A stretch of DNA of 64,000 nt. It comes from Hyphomicrobiales bacterium (lineage in GTDB: Bacteria; Pseudomonadota; Alphaproteobacteria; Rhizobiales; Beijerinckiaceae). A program made the position numbers and the translations under genes. The notes beneath the pieces are model-generated. The model saw only the letters and a program-made list of their open reading frames with translations, was not told the DNA's origin and made no database searches. Positions 26,568 to 35,203 of this stretch are shown here, one piece after another. Location of the stretch: positions 30,011 to 94,010 of the forward strand of contig JAIXSM010000015.1 of NCBI GenBank assembly GCA_027484655.1, written 5' to 3'. The first letter of the stretch is position 1, and the number at the start of each line of letters is the position of its first letter.

Positions 26568-28481
26568 TCACAGGGAGCCGACGAACGCGTTCGCGCCGTC
26601 AAAGCGAACCTTGAATGTCTTGCGGTCCTTGAAAGCCTCATACAAAGCGTCAACCAGATCTTCCGGGTCGAAGCGGTTCGGGTGCTCGAACCGGATCTCG
26701 ACCGACTTGTCGTTCGTGCCGGCAGGATCGACGCGCGTTTCAACGCCCGAGAGCGCTTTGGAGATCACATCGCGCAGCATGCGGATCTGCTGCCGATCCC
26801 GCTGGGTCATGCCCGCGATCTTCACAGCGTACTGGGACGAAGACCGCACACTCGCCGCCTGTGCGCCGGGAGCCGCCTTCTGCGAAGCCGCGATGGTGAG
26901 CAGACGCGCGCTGATGTCCCGGTGCACCTGCCGCGCCAACTCCGTTGCCTGCATGGGCAGCAACTGGCCGCGGCGCGCCTCCTTCGGCGTCGCCGTATCG
27001 CGCGGCACGCGTTTGGTATTGAGCACAGGAACGTTCGCAAGCTCCACACGGCCCCCGGGGTTCTTATTGTTGTCGAGGAGCTTCACGAGGGCGCGCAGGG
27101 TATAGTTTTCAAATCGCACCCCCCCCGTGGAGCCGACATCTGCGTGCTGGTCGTCATACTCAATCGATAGGATGTTCAGAAAGTAGTCGACCTCGCCCCG
27201 CGCAATCGCCTCCTCCTCGCTATTGCGCGCGATGACACGGTAGCCTGCATTAATGAACTCAGCACGTATACTATCGATCAGGAAGCGGGTGGCAGGATCT
27301 TCCTTCTCCTCGTAGCCCAGTATGAAGCGAAACGCGCGATCGGCGCCGCTGACCGTCGCGGTCATGAGCTTCTGAACCTCGCCCTTTAGAACCCCTACTT
27401 TAAAGATCCCGTCGAGGTTGCAGTTGAAGAGCTGCCCCACCTTTGTGCAGTTGAGCTTCGTATCGGACGTGAAGTATATCGCACGGAACTTATCAAGCGA
27501 CGACTCGGCAGACTTACGGAACTGCCGGCCAACGTCGCCATCGGCCTGCGACCCAATCAATTCACGCAGTTGCTTTTCAAAAACCTCATAAACCGCGTCA
27601 CGCTGCGCGACCGATTGACGGCCGTTGCTCGCCTTCCCCGATACGCGGACTTCGCCACGCGCTAGCATCTGGGCAGCTTCCTCGCGCCGACGCTCCATCT
27701 CCATATGATATGCGGCGACGAGGTCGCTGGCCGAACGATCAAGCGCGATCAGTTCCGGCTCGGAGGCATTAGGGCCTCGACGCGCGGACTCGATTCGCTT
27801 GCGCAACTCTGCAGCGCGTTGCTGGTTGAACTTGTTGTCGGGCGACAGGAGAGGCTGCAGTTTGCGGATGGCGCCGTCAGCGATCTGCACCCGGCGGGCT
27901 TCTGCCTGAGCCGCGAGCCGGGATGTCCGCGCTGCAGGCGTCTCGACCGCCACCTTGCCTATCTCGCGACCCGTGAGAAGTGCAGTCGCGGCTTGGTCCG
28001 CGGTTAGCGGCATCGATTGAGCCGAAGACAACACAAACACCTCGTCGCAACGCGTGCGCCCGACATCGAGCGTGCACTCGACGTTCTTCATAAGATTGCG
28101 CGAGGATATCGGCTGGCAACGGCCAAAGATGGACGCAAGTTGCGGATCTGAGGCCGGTAGACCGTTGGAGATCAGCGCCTCTATGGACTGTCCGTTGCGC
28201 TGAAGCAACTGATCGGCACATGCACTAACGTAAGGATCGATACCAGCCCATGTTTTGCGCAACTCCACCATCCGCGCCTGCTCGGCCGCGCGGGCCGCGC
28301 GCTCCTGGGCCTGGATAGCACGCTGCTGCTCTTGGATCGCTTCTTGCTGCCGGCGCATGATCTCCTGGCGTTGCGCCTCATGTATAAGCAGATCGAAAAT
28401 ATTTTGAGCTTGCGCGGAATTGGGAGCCACGAATAATAAAGGATAGATTGCCAAGAAAAAAAGCTTCAATATTAAACTCAC
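26568..28481 (-). CDS. Exported coiled-coil protein, first gene of the pseudo-caspase block
   Basis: This 637-residue protein has a signal peptide (1-25, ending SAQA). A Gln/Glu/Arg-rich coiled coil (about 33-75) starts at HEAQRQEIMRRQQEAIQEQ. A cysteine-containing domain (about 80-160) and a long mixed domain (about 330-637) follow. The C-terminal part has features like CsgG/LPP20-type proteins: FINAGYRVIARNSEEEAI, VDYFLNILSIEYDD, and a final RMLRDVISKALSGVETRV segment. Codons are less GC-biased than in downstream genes. The stop is 29 bp before the caspase-like start. Family not recognised. Confidence 0.7.
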   Translation of the reverse strand: MSLILKLFFLAIYPLLFVAPNSAQAQNIFDLLIHEAQRQEIMRRQQEAIQEQQRAIQAQERAARAAEQARMVELRKTWAGIDPYVSACADQLLQRNGQSIEALISNGLPASDPQLASIFGRCQPISSRNLMKNVECTLDVGRTRCDEVFVLSSAQSMPLTADQAATALLTGREIGKVAVETPAARTSRLAAQAEARRVQIADGAIRKLQPLLSPDNKFNQQRAAELRKRIESARRGPNASEPELIALDRSASDLVAAYHMEMERRREEAAQMLARGEVRVSGKASNGRQSVAQRDAVYEVFEKQLRELIGSQADGDVGRQFRKSAESSLDKFRAIYFTSDTKLNCTKVGQLFNCNLDGIFKVGVLKGEVQKLMTATVSGADRAFRFILGYEEKEDPATRFLIDSIRAEFINAGYRVIARNSEEEAIARGEVDYFLNILSIEYDDQHADVGSTGGVRFENYTLRALVKLLDNNKNPGGRVELANVPVLNTKRVPRDTATPKEARRGQLLPMQATELARQVHRDISARLLTIAASQKAAPGAQAASVRSSSQYAVKIAGMTQRDRQQIRMLRDVISKALSGVETRVDPAGTNDKSVEIRFEHPNRFDPEDLVDALYEAFKDRKTFKVRFDGANAFVGSL

Positions 28482-28909
28482 AGCTCAGCTCCCGTTTGCT
28501 TACAAACGCTCGTATTTTTACGTTAATACATAACTTCCTCCCAATGCAACAACGGCGCTGATAGCTACATTAGACCGCCTTATTCATCAGGGATGATTTC
28601 GAGGCTGGAGAACGCAACATAACGATCTGATTTAACGCAGGGTATGATCGCTGACGCAGATACAGTTCGCTGTCTCGCGCTAGCCACGTACACCATGGCA
28701 GACGATAACCTCCCACCGTCCTCGTTTCTAGCCGTTGCCAGCATAGATCCTTCCCGCGCATCGAGCCAGTAAAGTCCGATACGTTGTTGACCAAGTTCAA
28801 ATGTGCGCCATCAGGTAAGTGGTCACGCCCGCATCGCCTTAACCGCCCCACCCCAGATACTGTCGACGCGGGGAACCACAGGCGCTTGAAAGCGCCGGAA
28901 AACCTGGCT
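28482..28909. other. AT-richer intergenic stretch upstream of the exported block
   Basis: This stretch holds the presumed promoter region for the leftward block and a possible gene remnant described separately. A short GGCGCT-TGAA-AGCGCC hairpin lies near 28881-28896. No clear -35/-10 pair was identified. Confidence 0.4.
28570..28851 (-). pseudogene. Possible remnant of a formylglycine-generating-enzyme-like (SUMF1) domain
   Basis: A 93-codon frame ends in stop at 28570. It contains LNLVNNVSDFTGS and, after a CW pair, VGGYRLP. These weakly recall the NVWEWT and RGGSW landmarks of FGE-sulfatase-type domains, including the family C-terminus. It has no family N-terminus and no good ribosome site. 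Such proteins often sit beside caspase-like genes, which makes the reading attractive, but the match is weak and could be chance. Confidence 0.25.
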
Positions 28910-29012
28910 AGAGCATTTTCCGTCCAAGTGGATGCCGGTTGGACGTAAGAAAATGCGTAAAAACAATAAGCTAGAGCGGACGACCTGATGCAATCAGGTC
29001 GGTTTCCGCTCT
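28910..29012 (+). repeat. Two-hairpin intergenic repeat, copy 1
   Basis: The first hairpin pairs GCATTTTC (28913-28920) with GAAAATGC (28949-28956) and, inside it, CGTCCAA with TTGGACG. The second pairs AGAGCGGA (28973-28980) with TCCGCTCT (29005-29012), with an inner 9-bp stem CGACCTGAT/ATCAGGTCG and a GCA loop. A near-identical copy lies inverted at 44248-44351. This type of element is widespread in Hyphomicrobiales genomes. Confidence 0.85.
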
Positions 29013-29030
29013 AATGGCCCTCACAACAGT

Positions 29031-29258
29031 TTATAGTGTTTGCCGCAACATATTGATCGGGTCAGCCCCAAGCGCCCTGGCTATTCCGACGAATTCAGCA
29101 ATGTCCAGAAGGCGCTCCCCGCTTTCATACTTCGACACGAACGACTGCGGCTTATTCAACGAATTAGCCACCTCAGCCTGCGTCAAGCCAGCCTTCCTTC
29201 GAGCAGCGACAAGTTCCTCGAGTGGGATTTTATACAGCTCAGGAAAAAGTGAGCTCAC
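29031..29258 (-). CDS. XRE-family helix-turn-helix regulator
   Basis: The helix-turn-helix domain is clear: LVAARRKAGLTQAEVANSLN is helix 1-2, KPQSFVSKYESGER the recognition region, and LLDIAEFVGIARALGADP the closing helices. A GTG at 29258 gives a 75-residue protein of the usual single-domain size; the frame stays open upstream to 29441, so the start is uncertain. It is divergent from the broken DPDNG-motif gene, and the two may once have been a regulator/effector pair. Codon use is AT-richer than in the core genes. Confidence 0.75.
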   Translation of the reverse strand: MSSLFPELYKIPLEELVAARRKAGLTQAEVANSLNKPQSFVSKYESGERLLDIAEFVGIARALGADPINMLRQTL

Positions 29259-29369
29259 GTGAGAGGCCGCCAGATGAAACTGGCCCCTCAAAGAAACCCA
29301 AATTCGGATTATCCCAAATCGGGATATTTTGGCATACTCCCCGCCACATTTACGGTCGGGGGCGGCACG

Positions 29370-30198
29370 GTGAAGGATCAGTACGTTGGCGACGTCTGCG
29401 ATTACCGGAAGTATGCGCTGCTTCGGGCGCTTACGAAGCATTCCTCTCTAAATCTCGGAATTTGCTGGATGTTAATGCCAGATGATGGCGGAAACGATGG
29501 CAAGCATCCCCAGTATCTTGCCACCCCCGAACGGTGGAAGCCCCAAGATCCCGAACTGTTCGACCTCCTAAAAGGAATAGTACAGCTAAAGATTGAGGCC
29601 AATGACAAGCGTGGTTCAGGGAGCACGGGCGAAAGAGACGAAGAGGATGGCAATCGTGGATCGCCACGATGGCTGCCCGAAATGGAAGCCAGCGGAGTGC
29701 TCGGGTCAGCTCAGTTTTTCAACGAGTACCTGTCTGATCAACTGAATTGTAAGAGAGGGTATATATCTTAGGCCAAGAGTTTATTCTCTCAGTGTGACCT
29801 CGTATTTTTCGATCCGGATAATGGACTGGACGTGCCGACCGTTCCCAAGGGGCGGCGGAATTCATCAAAGTATCTATTTCTGGACGAGTTATTCGATTTT
29901 TGGCGAGATGGGGCGTCTATTCCGATTTACAAACATTAACTGCCTCAACACCGCCCTACATTTGATAAGCGGATCACTTAACGTGTCGCGGCTACGCTGC
30001 CCGGGTGTCGTATTATTTTATTCGCCACAGCGAACGTGCTGTTCGTTTTGGCGGCCCAGCCTCGACATGTGCAGCATTTCATGAAGGCGGCGGGTCGAAT
30101 TTCGGAAAGATGGCCGACGTGGTTTCTAAAGCATTTTCCGTTTAAGGTGGCTCATAGCCTGCTGCGGTGTAGCAGTTTGTCGCGTGCCGGGGCGTGAC
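29370..30198 (+). pseudogene. Broken gene for a conserved hypothetical protein with a DPDNG motif
   Basis: From a GTG at 29370 the frame reads VKDQYVGDVCDYRKYALLRA and then GICWMLMPDDGGNDGKHPQY, a family start I know only as conserved hypothetical, often found in accessory DNA. It stops at 29769-29771. The continuation appears in another frame from about 29773 (AKSLFSQCDLVFFDPDNGLD, then SSKYLFLDELFDFW). After a third shift near 29940 it resumes as GCRIILFATANVLFVLAAQP to a TGA at about 30196-30198, with an in-frame TAA on the way. At least two frameshifts plus a stop make it non-functional. Confidence 0.75.
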
Positions 30199-30225
30199 GA
30201 TTGGAAGCAGAGCCCCAATGGTTGC

Positions 30226-31087
30226 CTACAAGCTCTCCTGGGTTCTTTCGGCAGCCTTGCGCAAGTGCGCTTTCAATTGGGAGAGCGCCTTTTCGATTGG
30301 GTTGAAGTCGGGGCTATAGGGCGGCAGGTAGCGCAGTTCGGCTCCGACCGCCTCGATGGCCGCTCGAACGGCTACTCCCTTATGTGAGCCGAGATTGTCC
30401 ATCACGACGATGTCGCCTCCACTCAAGGTCGGAATAAGAACCTGCGCGACATAAGCCTCGAACGCTTCACGGTTGATGGGGCCGTCGAGGACGAGCGGCG
30501 CCACCATGCCCGTTATGCGCAGGCCTGCCACAAAGGTCGTCGTTTTCCAGTGCCCATGCGGCACGCCCATGCGCAAGCGCTCGCCCCGCCCACAGCGCCC
30601 ACGGCGGCGCGCCATGTTGGTGGAGGTCCAGGTCTCGTCGGTGAAGACGAGACGCTCGGAGTCGAGGTCGAATTGGAAGTCGAACCAGTTCTGTCGGCGC
30701 TTCAGGACGTCCGGCCGATCCTGCTCCGTGGCGTGGGCAGTCTTTTTTCCACGTGATCCCATTGCGGGCGAAGAAGCGCCAGAGTGCGCCGATGGAGAAG
30801 CGATGGCCCTGCACGGCGATTTCTGCCTGCAATTCGACGAGGGTGATATCGCACGTGCGATCTACGATCCCGAGGATGAGGTCGCGGACGGCTTCGATGC
30901 GCTGCGAGCGGCGGTCGCCGCCTTGCGCCGCCAACTTTGGCGTTCCGGCATCACGAGCGCGAGCGCACCACCACACGGCGCTCGCTGCCCCCACGCCGAA
31001 GCGCTCCGCCGCTTGCCGACGCGACATTCCGCTTTCGACAGCGGCAACAACAGGTTCACGCAGGTCGAGCGAGAGAGGCTTCGTCAT
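30226..31087 (-). CDS. IS630-family transposase, two frames joined at an A6 run
   Basis: The upstream frame (31087 to 30467) begins [18 protein letters not shown] with the IS630 helix-turn-helix. The downstream frame (to 30226) carries the DDE catalytic core: [17 protein letters not shown] and [20 protein letters not shown]. Homology passes from the first to the second frame at TGGAAAAAAGAC (about 30744-30752), needing a +1 (or -2) shift. This is either programmed slippage on six A residues or a single-base mutation. Terminal inverted repeats were not resolved. The flanks carry sequence like the intergenic repeats. Confidence 0.85.
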
Positions 31088-31127
31088 CGCGACTGGCCTC
31101 CTTCTGCCAGCCTCAATATTGAATAAG

Positions 31128-31866
31128 ATGAAAGCCGATTCGGGACTCCTGCATCGATTCAGTACGAACGGAAACCGCTCTAGAGCGCGTGTTCTTATTA
31201 TAGAAGATCACGACAGTCTTAGGAAAAGCATTATAGCATCATTAATGCGATCAGGTTTCTCAGCTGACGGATTATTTTGCGCTGAAGACCTGATGGATGC
31301 GATAGCTACTACCCCGCCTGATCTCTATGTCATCGATATCGGCCTGCCTGGTGAAGATGGAATGAGCCTCGTGGCCAGGATATGGGGCCGTCAGCCTTTG
31401 GCTGGGATCGTCCTGCTATCGGGCCAGACGGCTTTGAACACCCGAATTGAGGGCTATGAGGCAGGCGCTGACGTATATGTGGCGAAGCCCTCCAATCTAG
31501 ACGAGCTTTTGGCCGTCCTACGCTCGCTTGCCCGACGTACGGTCCAGAGCCGGTCCGAACAAAAGCTGGAGATTACAGTCTTCACCCACACTAACCAATT
31601 GATCGGCCCAAAGTCGACGGTACAAACTAGCGATGCGGGGAAAAGAGTTCTCACGCGCTTTGCCCTATCCCCTCAAGGTATGTTGAACGCTGGGAAATAT
31701 GGAATCTCTGGGTTCAGTAGAACCTCCGGTGAGCTCCCGAAGCCTTGAAGTCCGCATAACTACTCCGCGCAAAAAGCTTTCTGATACCGTCGGTGGCGGT
31801 AGCAATCCCGTTTTCGGTACTCATGGCGTTGGGTACAAACATCTGCCGACACTAAAGCTGAAGTGA
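31128..31866 (+). pseudogene. OmpR/PhoB-type response regulator, frameshifted and missing its start
   Basis: The receiver domain is intact from RVLIIEDHDSLRKS, with the phosphoacceptor aspartate in VIDIGLPGEDG and the conserved lysine in VAKPSNLDELLAVL. The winged-helix part begins (LTRFALSPQGML) but that frame stops at 31748. The DNA-binding end reappears one frame over (SRSLEVRITTPRKKL, then VFGTHGVGYKHL) and ends at 31866. No native start codon precedes the receiver; a repeat-like sequence and IS630 flank abut it. No sensor kinase is nearby. Confidence 0.8.
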
Positions 31867-31892
31867 TTCCTGCTGAACTCGTAGTAGTGAAC

Positions 31893-32450
31893 CTACTCAT
31901 TTATAATGTTACACATCTTTCTCTTTGGTAGTCTACGAAAACCGCTCGACGACGTCATCGCCCCACGATCTGCTTGGCCTTCTATGCTAATCTTGATCTC
32001 CCTGTCGGCCAGCGCCTTGATAAACTCGATCGACGTAAATTGACTGCCCTGATCCATGTTGAAAACTTCGAGCGCAACATCCCGGGCCAACGCCTCCTCG
32101 ACGGCCGCAACGGAGGAGTCGCCCTCCAGCGTGCTCGGCACCCGCCAGGCGAACACCCGGCAAGTGAACCAGTCCATGCCGGCCGCGAGATATATGGAGC
32201 CGCGCGCCATGGGGAAGTAATTAACGTCCATCCCCCAGACCTGATTGGGTCGATTGACGGGAAAGTTGAGCACAAGGTACGGACAGATTCTGTGCCAATG
32301 GGCTGGTTTGAGGTGTTCGGCTTGCGATACGGCGTGGTCATACTCATCCGCTTCAGCAGCGTGGCAACGGGCGGACGCCCCACCTTGACGCCCTCCTTTA
32401 CGGCGACCCCTGCCCCAGCCGGCTTCCCGCAAAGGGCAGGTCCGTGGCTA
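31893..32450 (-). pseudogene. IS3-family transposase (orfB) remnant
   Basis: The minus strand carries an integrase core: RPNQVWGMDVNYFPMARGSI with the first aspartate, and NMDQGSQFTSIEFI with the second. Just upstream, VATLLKRMSMTTPYRKPNTS belongs to the same protein but lies in another frame, so there is at least one frameshift. The catalytic-glutamate region is missing and the 3' end is truncated at about 31930. No orfA is attached. Confidence 0.8.
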
Positions 32451-32556
32451 TAAACTGCACCTGGAGGCGACAGTCCGACTGCGCGGATTGAAATGTCCTG
32501 ACCAGCGGCGCATTATTAGTCAGACGAAGGAATCACACATACGGGGAGCGAAAGCG

Positions 32557-33600
32557 ATGGCGCGTACAGGCATGCTTTTGGCGCTTGTCGCGGGAGTCCT
32601 GGTGGGCGCCTGCCCGGCGCAAGCCCAGCCTGCAGACAGTTTTTACAAGGGTAAGACGCTCATCATTTACAGCGGCCTTTCGGCAGGAGGCGCCTACAGC
32701 GCCTATGCCCGCCTGCTTGAGCGTCACATCGGTCGGCATATTCCCGGCAATCCTGTCACGGTTATGAAAGTGATGGAGGGCGCCAACGGCCTTACACTCG
32801 CCAACTGGCTCTATAATGTCGCGCCGAAAGATGGCCTCGCTATGGGCATTTTCCACGAGCGCATCGGGCTGGAGCCAGTTGTCGCGCCACAGGGCACGCT
32901 GTTTGACGGACGCAAGTTCGCATGGATTGGCAGCGCCGCGAAGCAGACGAGCGTTTGCTTCACCCGCGCGGGATCGCCGGTCAAAACGGTGGCCGACGCG
33001 CAGCGAATCGGAATCCCGGTCGGCGCAAGCGCCGCCGCCGGATCAGACTCCGTCATGCCGCGCATGATGAATACAATGCTGGGAACCAAGTTCCAGATCA
33101 TACAAGGCTACGGCGGAGCAGATATCCTGCTCGCCATTGAACGCGGCGAGGTGGAAGGACGTTGCGGCTTCGGCTGGGCAAGCTTGAAGACGACGCGGCC
33201 CGACTGGGCTGAGCAGAGAAAGATCAACCTCCTCGCGCAGTTTTCATACAAGCCACATCCGGATCTCAAGGACGTGCCGTTGATGATGGACATGGTCTCA
33301 AAGCCAGAAGATAAGCGCGCGCTCCAGCTCGTGTTCGCCACACAGGAAATGGGCCGTCCATTTACGGCGCCTCCGGGAACGCCCGCTGATCGGCTTGCGG
33401 TCCTGCGCAAGGCGTTCATTGCTGCTCTTGAGGATCCGGCTTTGGTGGCCGAAGCGCAAAAGCAGGGATTGGAAATCGATCCGATCACCGGTGAGGAGAT
33501 AACCCAGATCCTTCTCGATCTTTACGATACGCCAAAAGAAATCGTCGATCGCGTAAACGGCTTTCGCACCGGTCGCTCTGACGAAAAATCCGTCAGGTAG
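32557..33600 (+). CDS. Bug-family (TctC-like) periplasmic solute receptor
   Basis: This 347-residue exported receptor has a signal peptide ending in AQAQP and the family start SFYKGKTLIIYSGLSAGGAY. IIQGYGGADILLAIERGEVE marks the second lobe. GGGGAG lies 9 bp before the ATG at 32557; the longer frame from 32488 overlaps the IS3 flank. It is followed 9 bp later by an amidohydrolase gene, so receptor and hydrolase may serve one substrate. It is closest in this window to the receptor at 19721. Confidence 0.9.
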   Translation: MARTGMLLALVAGVLVGACPAQAQPADSFYKGKTLIIYSGLSAGGAYSAYARLLERHIGRHIPGNPVTVMKVMEGANGLTLANWLYNVAPKDGLAMGIFHERIGLEPVVAPQGTLFDGRKFAWIGSAAKQTSVCFTRAGSPVKTVADAQRIGIPVGASAAAGSDSVMPRMMNTMLGTKFQIIQGYGGADILLAIERGEVEGRCGFGWASLKTTRPDWAEQRKINLLAQFSYKPHPDLKDVPLMMDMVSKPEDKRALQLVFATQEMGRPFTAPPGTPADRLAVLRKAFIAALEDPALVAEAQKQGLEIDPITGEEITQILLDLYDTPKEIVDRVNGFRTGRSDEKSVR

Positions 33601-33609
33601 GAGTTAGCT

Positions 33610-34755
33610 ATGGGCATCGACGGGACAGCGGCTTCCGGAAACCTGTGCCACGCAGCTTGCTGTCCGCCGCTGCGCTGGCCACCCGCACGTCGCTCGCTCC
33701 AGAACAAGCGAGCGGCGCCACGCGCGCAGCTCGGAGCGGGCGCTGGAGCGATACGCGCGCCAATCTCCGGGCGCGCGCCGACAGCGCAGGCGGGGTTGGG
33801 GCGAAATCATAGCGGCCCCTCGCCTCGCGTGGTCGACGTCCATTGCCACTTCTTCTCGGAAGATCTCAAGCGCGCCTGGCGGCAAGGCGGCGGCGCCTTA
33901 CCGGCCAACATCGCCAACTGGACACATGCGCAACTGATCGAAGAAATGGACCGAAGCGATGTGGCGCAAAGCGTTCTGTCGCTGGCGTCGGCGCCCCTAC
34001 ACTGGTTTCATGCTCCGCACGAATGGCGTGGCCTCATACGCTCAACCAACGAATACGGGGCGCAACTGGCGGCCGATCACAAGGGACGCCATGCGCAGTT
34101 CGGCTTCATTATCTGCCGCGATGTGGAAGGCAGCCTGCGTGAGATAGAGTATTGTTTCGACTCACTGCAGGTCAGCGGCATCGAGATGGCTACGAGTTTC
34201 GGTGACAAATGGCCGGGAGATCCCGAATTTGCGCCCGTTTTCGAGGAGCTGAACCGCCGAAAAGCGCTGGTCTATTTTCATCCACTCGCGCCATTCTGCT
34301 GCGAGGGTCTCGTGCCTGGCTCCCATCCTTCGTGGATCGAGTATCCCTTCGATACAACCCGCGCTATCATGAGCCTGCTTGTAAACGGCGCATTCCAGAA
34401 ATATCCAAACATCAAGTTCCTCTTCTCACATGGTGGCGGCGCACTATCCATTCTGGCGCAGCGCATTGAGGCGCTCTCGCGCCATTCCAAGGCGCGTGAG
34501 CACATCGCGCCCGGGGGCGATGTGATGAACGTCCTCGGGTCACTCTACTTCGAGACTGCGAACGCCACCTCAGCCCCAGCGCTCGCCGCGCTACGCGCAT
34601 TCACGAGACCGGAGCAACTGATGTTCGGATCGGATTTTCCATATATGTCGATGGGCGAAAATCTTGAAGGCCTGCGCGGGGGCGGGTTTTCCGCAGAAGA
34701 GCTTCGTATGGTTGAAGAAGGTAACGCGCGCAGATTAATTACGGCGTTGGGGTGA
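33610..34755 (+). CDS. Amidohydrolase-2 family metal-dependent hydrolase/decarboxylase
   Basis: This 381-residue protein contains an amidohydrolase_2 (ACMSD-like) barrel from residue 74: HCH in VVDVHCHFF is the first metal site, FLFSHGGGAL the His block, and FGSDFPYMSM carries the catalytic aspartate. Relatives decarboxylate or hydrolyse aromatic and lactone acids. The first 73 residues are Arg/Ala-rich and unlike the family. In the +1 frame this stretch reads like an export signal (RSLLSAAALATRTSLAPEQ), so the N-terminus may be frameshifted. TAGGAG lies 6 bp before the ATG. Confidence 0.82.
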   Translation: MGIDGTAASGNLCHAACCPPLRWPPARRSLQNKRAAPRAQLGAGAGAIRAPISGRAPTAQAGLGRNHSGPSPRVVDVHCHFFSEDLKRAWRQGGGALPANIANWTHAQLIEEMDRSDVAQSVLSLASAPLHWFHAPHEWRGLIRSTNEYGAQLAADHKGRHAQFGFIICRDVEGSLREIEYCFDSLQVSGIEMATSFGDKWPGDPEFAPVFEELNRRKALVYFHPLAPFCCEGLVPGSHPSWIEYPFDTTRAIMSLLVNGAFQKYPNIKFLFSHGGGALSILAQRIEALSRHSKAREHIAPGGDVMNVLGSLYFETANATSAPALAALRAFTRPEQLMFGSDFPYMSMGENLEGLRGGGFSAEELRMVEEGNARRLITALG

Positions 34756-35203
34756 GGTGGGCGGAGAAAGGCGTCTGGGCGCCATTGTTACAAACACTAG
34801 CGAACGTCGGAGGCCCGCCCGCGTACGCGCTCATCGACAGTTCGGCTGCGCACGCAGCCCCCTCGGCAAGGGGTTGAAAAGCGGGGAGAAGAGCCAGGAG
34901 ATTGGCTGGTCGCGCGCAGGGAGGACTTGGTCGAGACCCGCGGGTGTCGGTTTGAATCCGTCGCCGATGGGCGTGCGGGCGTAATCTGCCGCGGGCTTGT
35001 CCACCCCATCCTCGATGGTGACCGTATCGATCTATCGGGACCGGCATTTATTCCCGGCGCAACGCACACTGGGCCACACGGGGACACTATGGCTCGCGGC
35101 GACGTCTACCTTTGATGATCGGGTATTCTTGCCGGGAACGCCTGCATCGCCCATCTCCATTCTGAGTATGGCCCGCCAATGATCGCGCCCCGAAAGCGAC
35201 GCA
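34756..35203. other. Gap without a supported gene
   Basis: Only short frames occur. One from 34927 to 35115 has a peptide with LVHPILDGDRIDLSGPAFIP that looks protein-like but has no recognised relatives, start or ribosome site. It may be decayed coding DNA. No terminator, repeat or RNA was seen. Confidence 0.4.

Noticed and set aside
26568..28481. A tail-fibre or phage origin for the coiled-coil protein
   Set aside because: It has a Sec signal peptide and is coupled to other exported proteins; no phage genes are adjacent.
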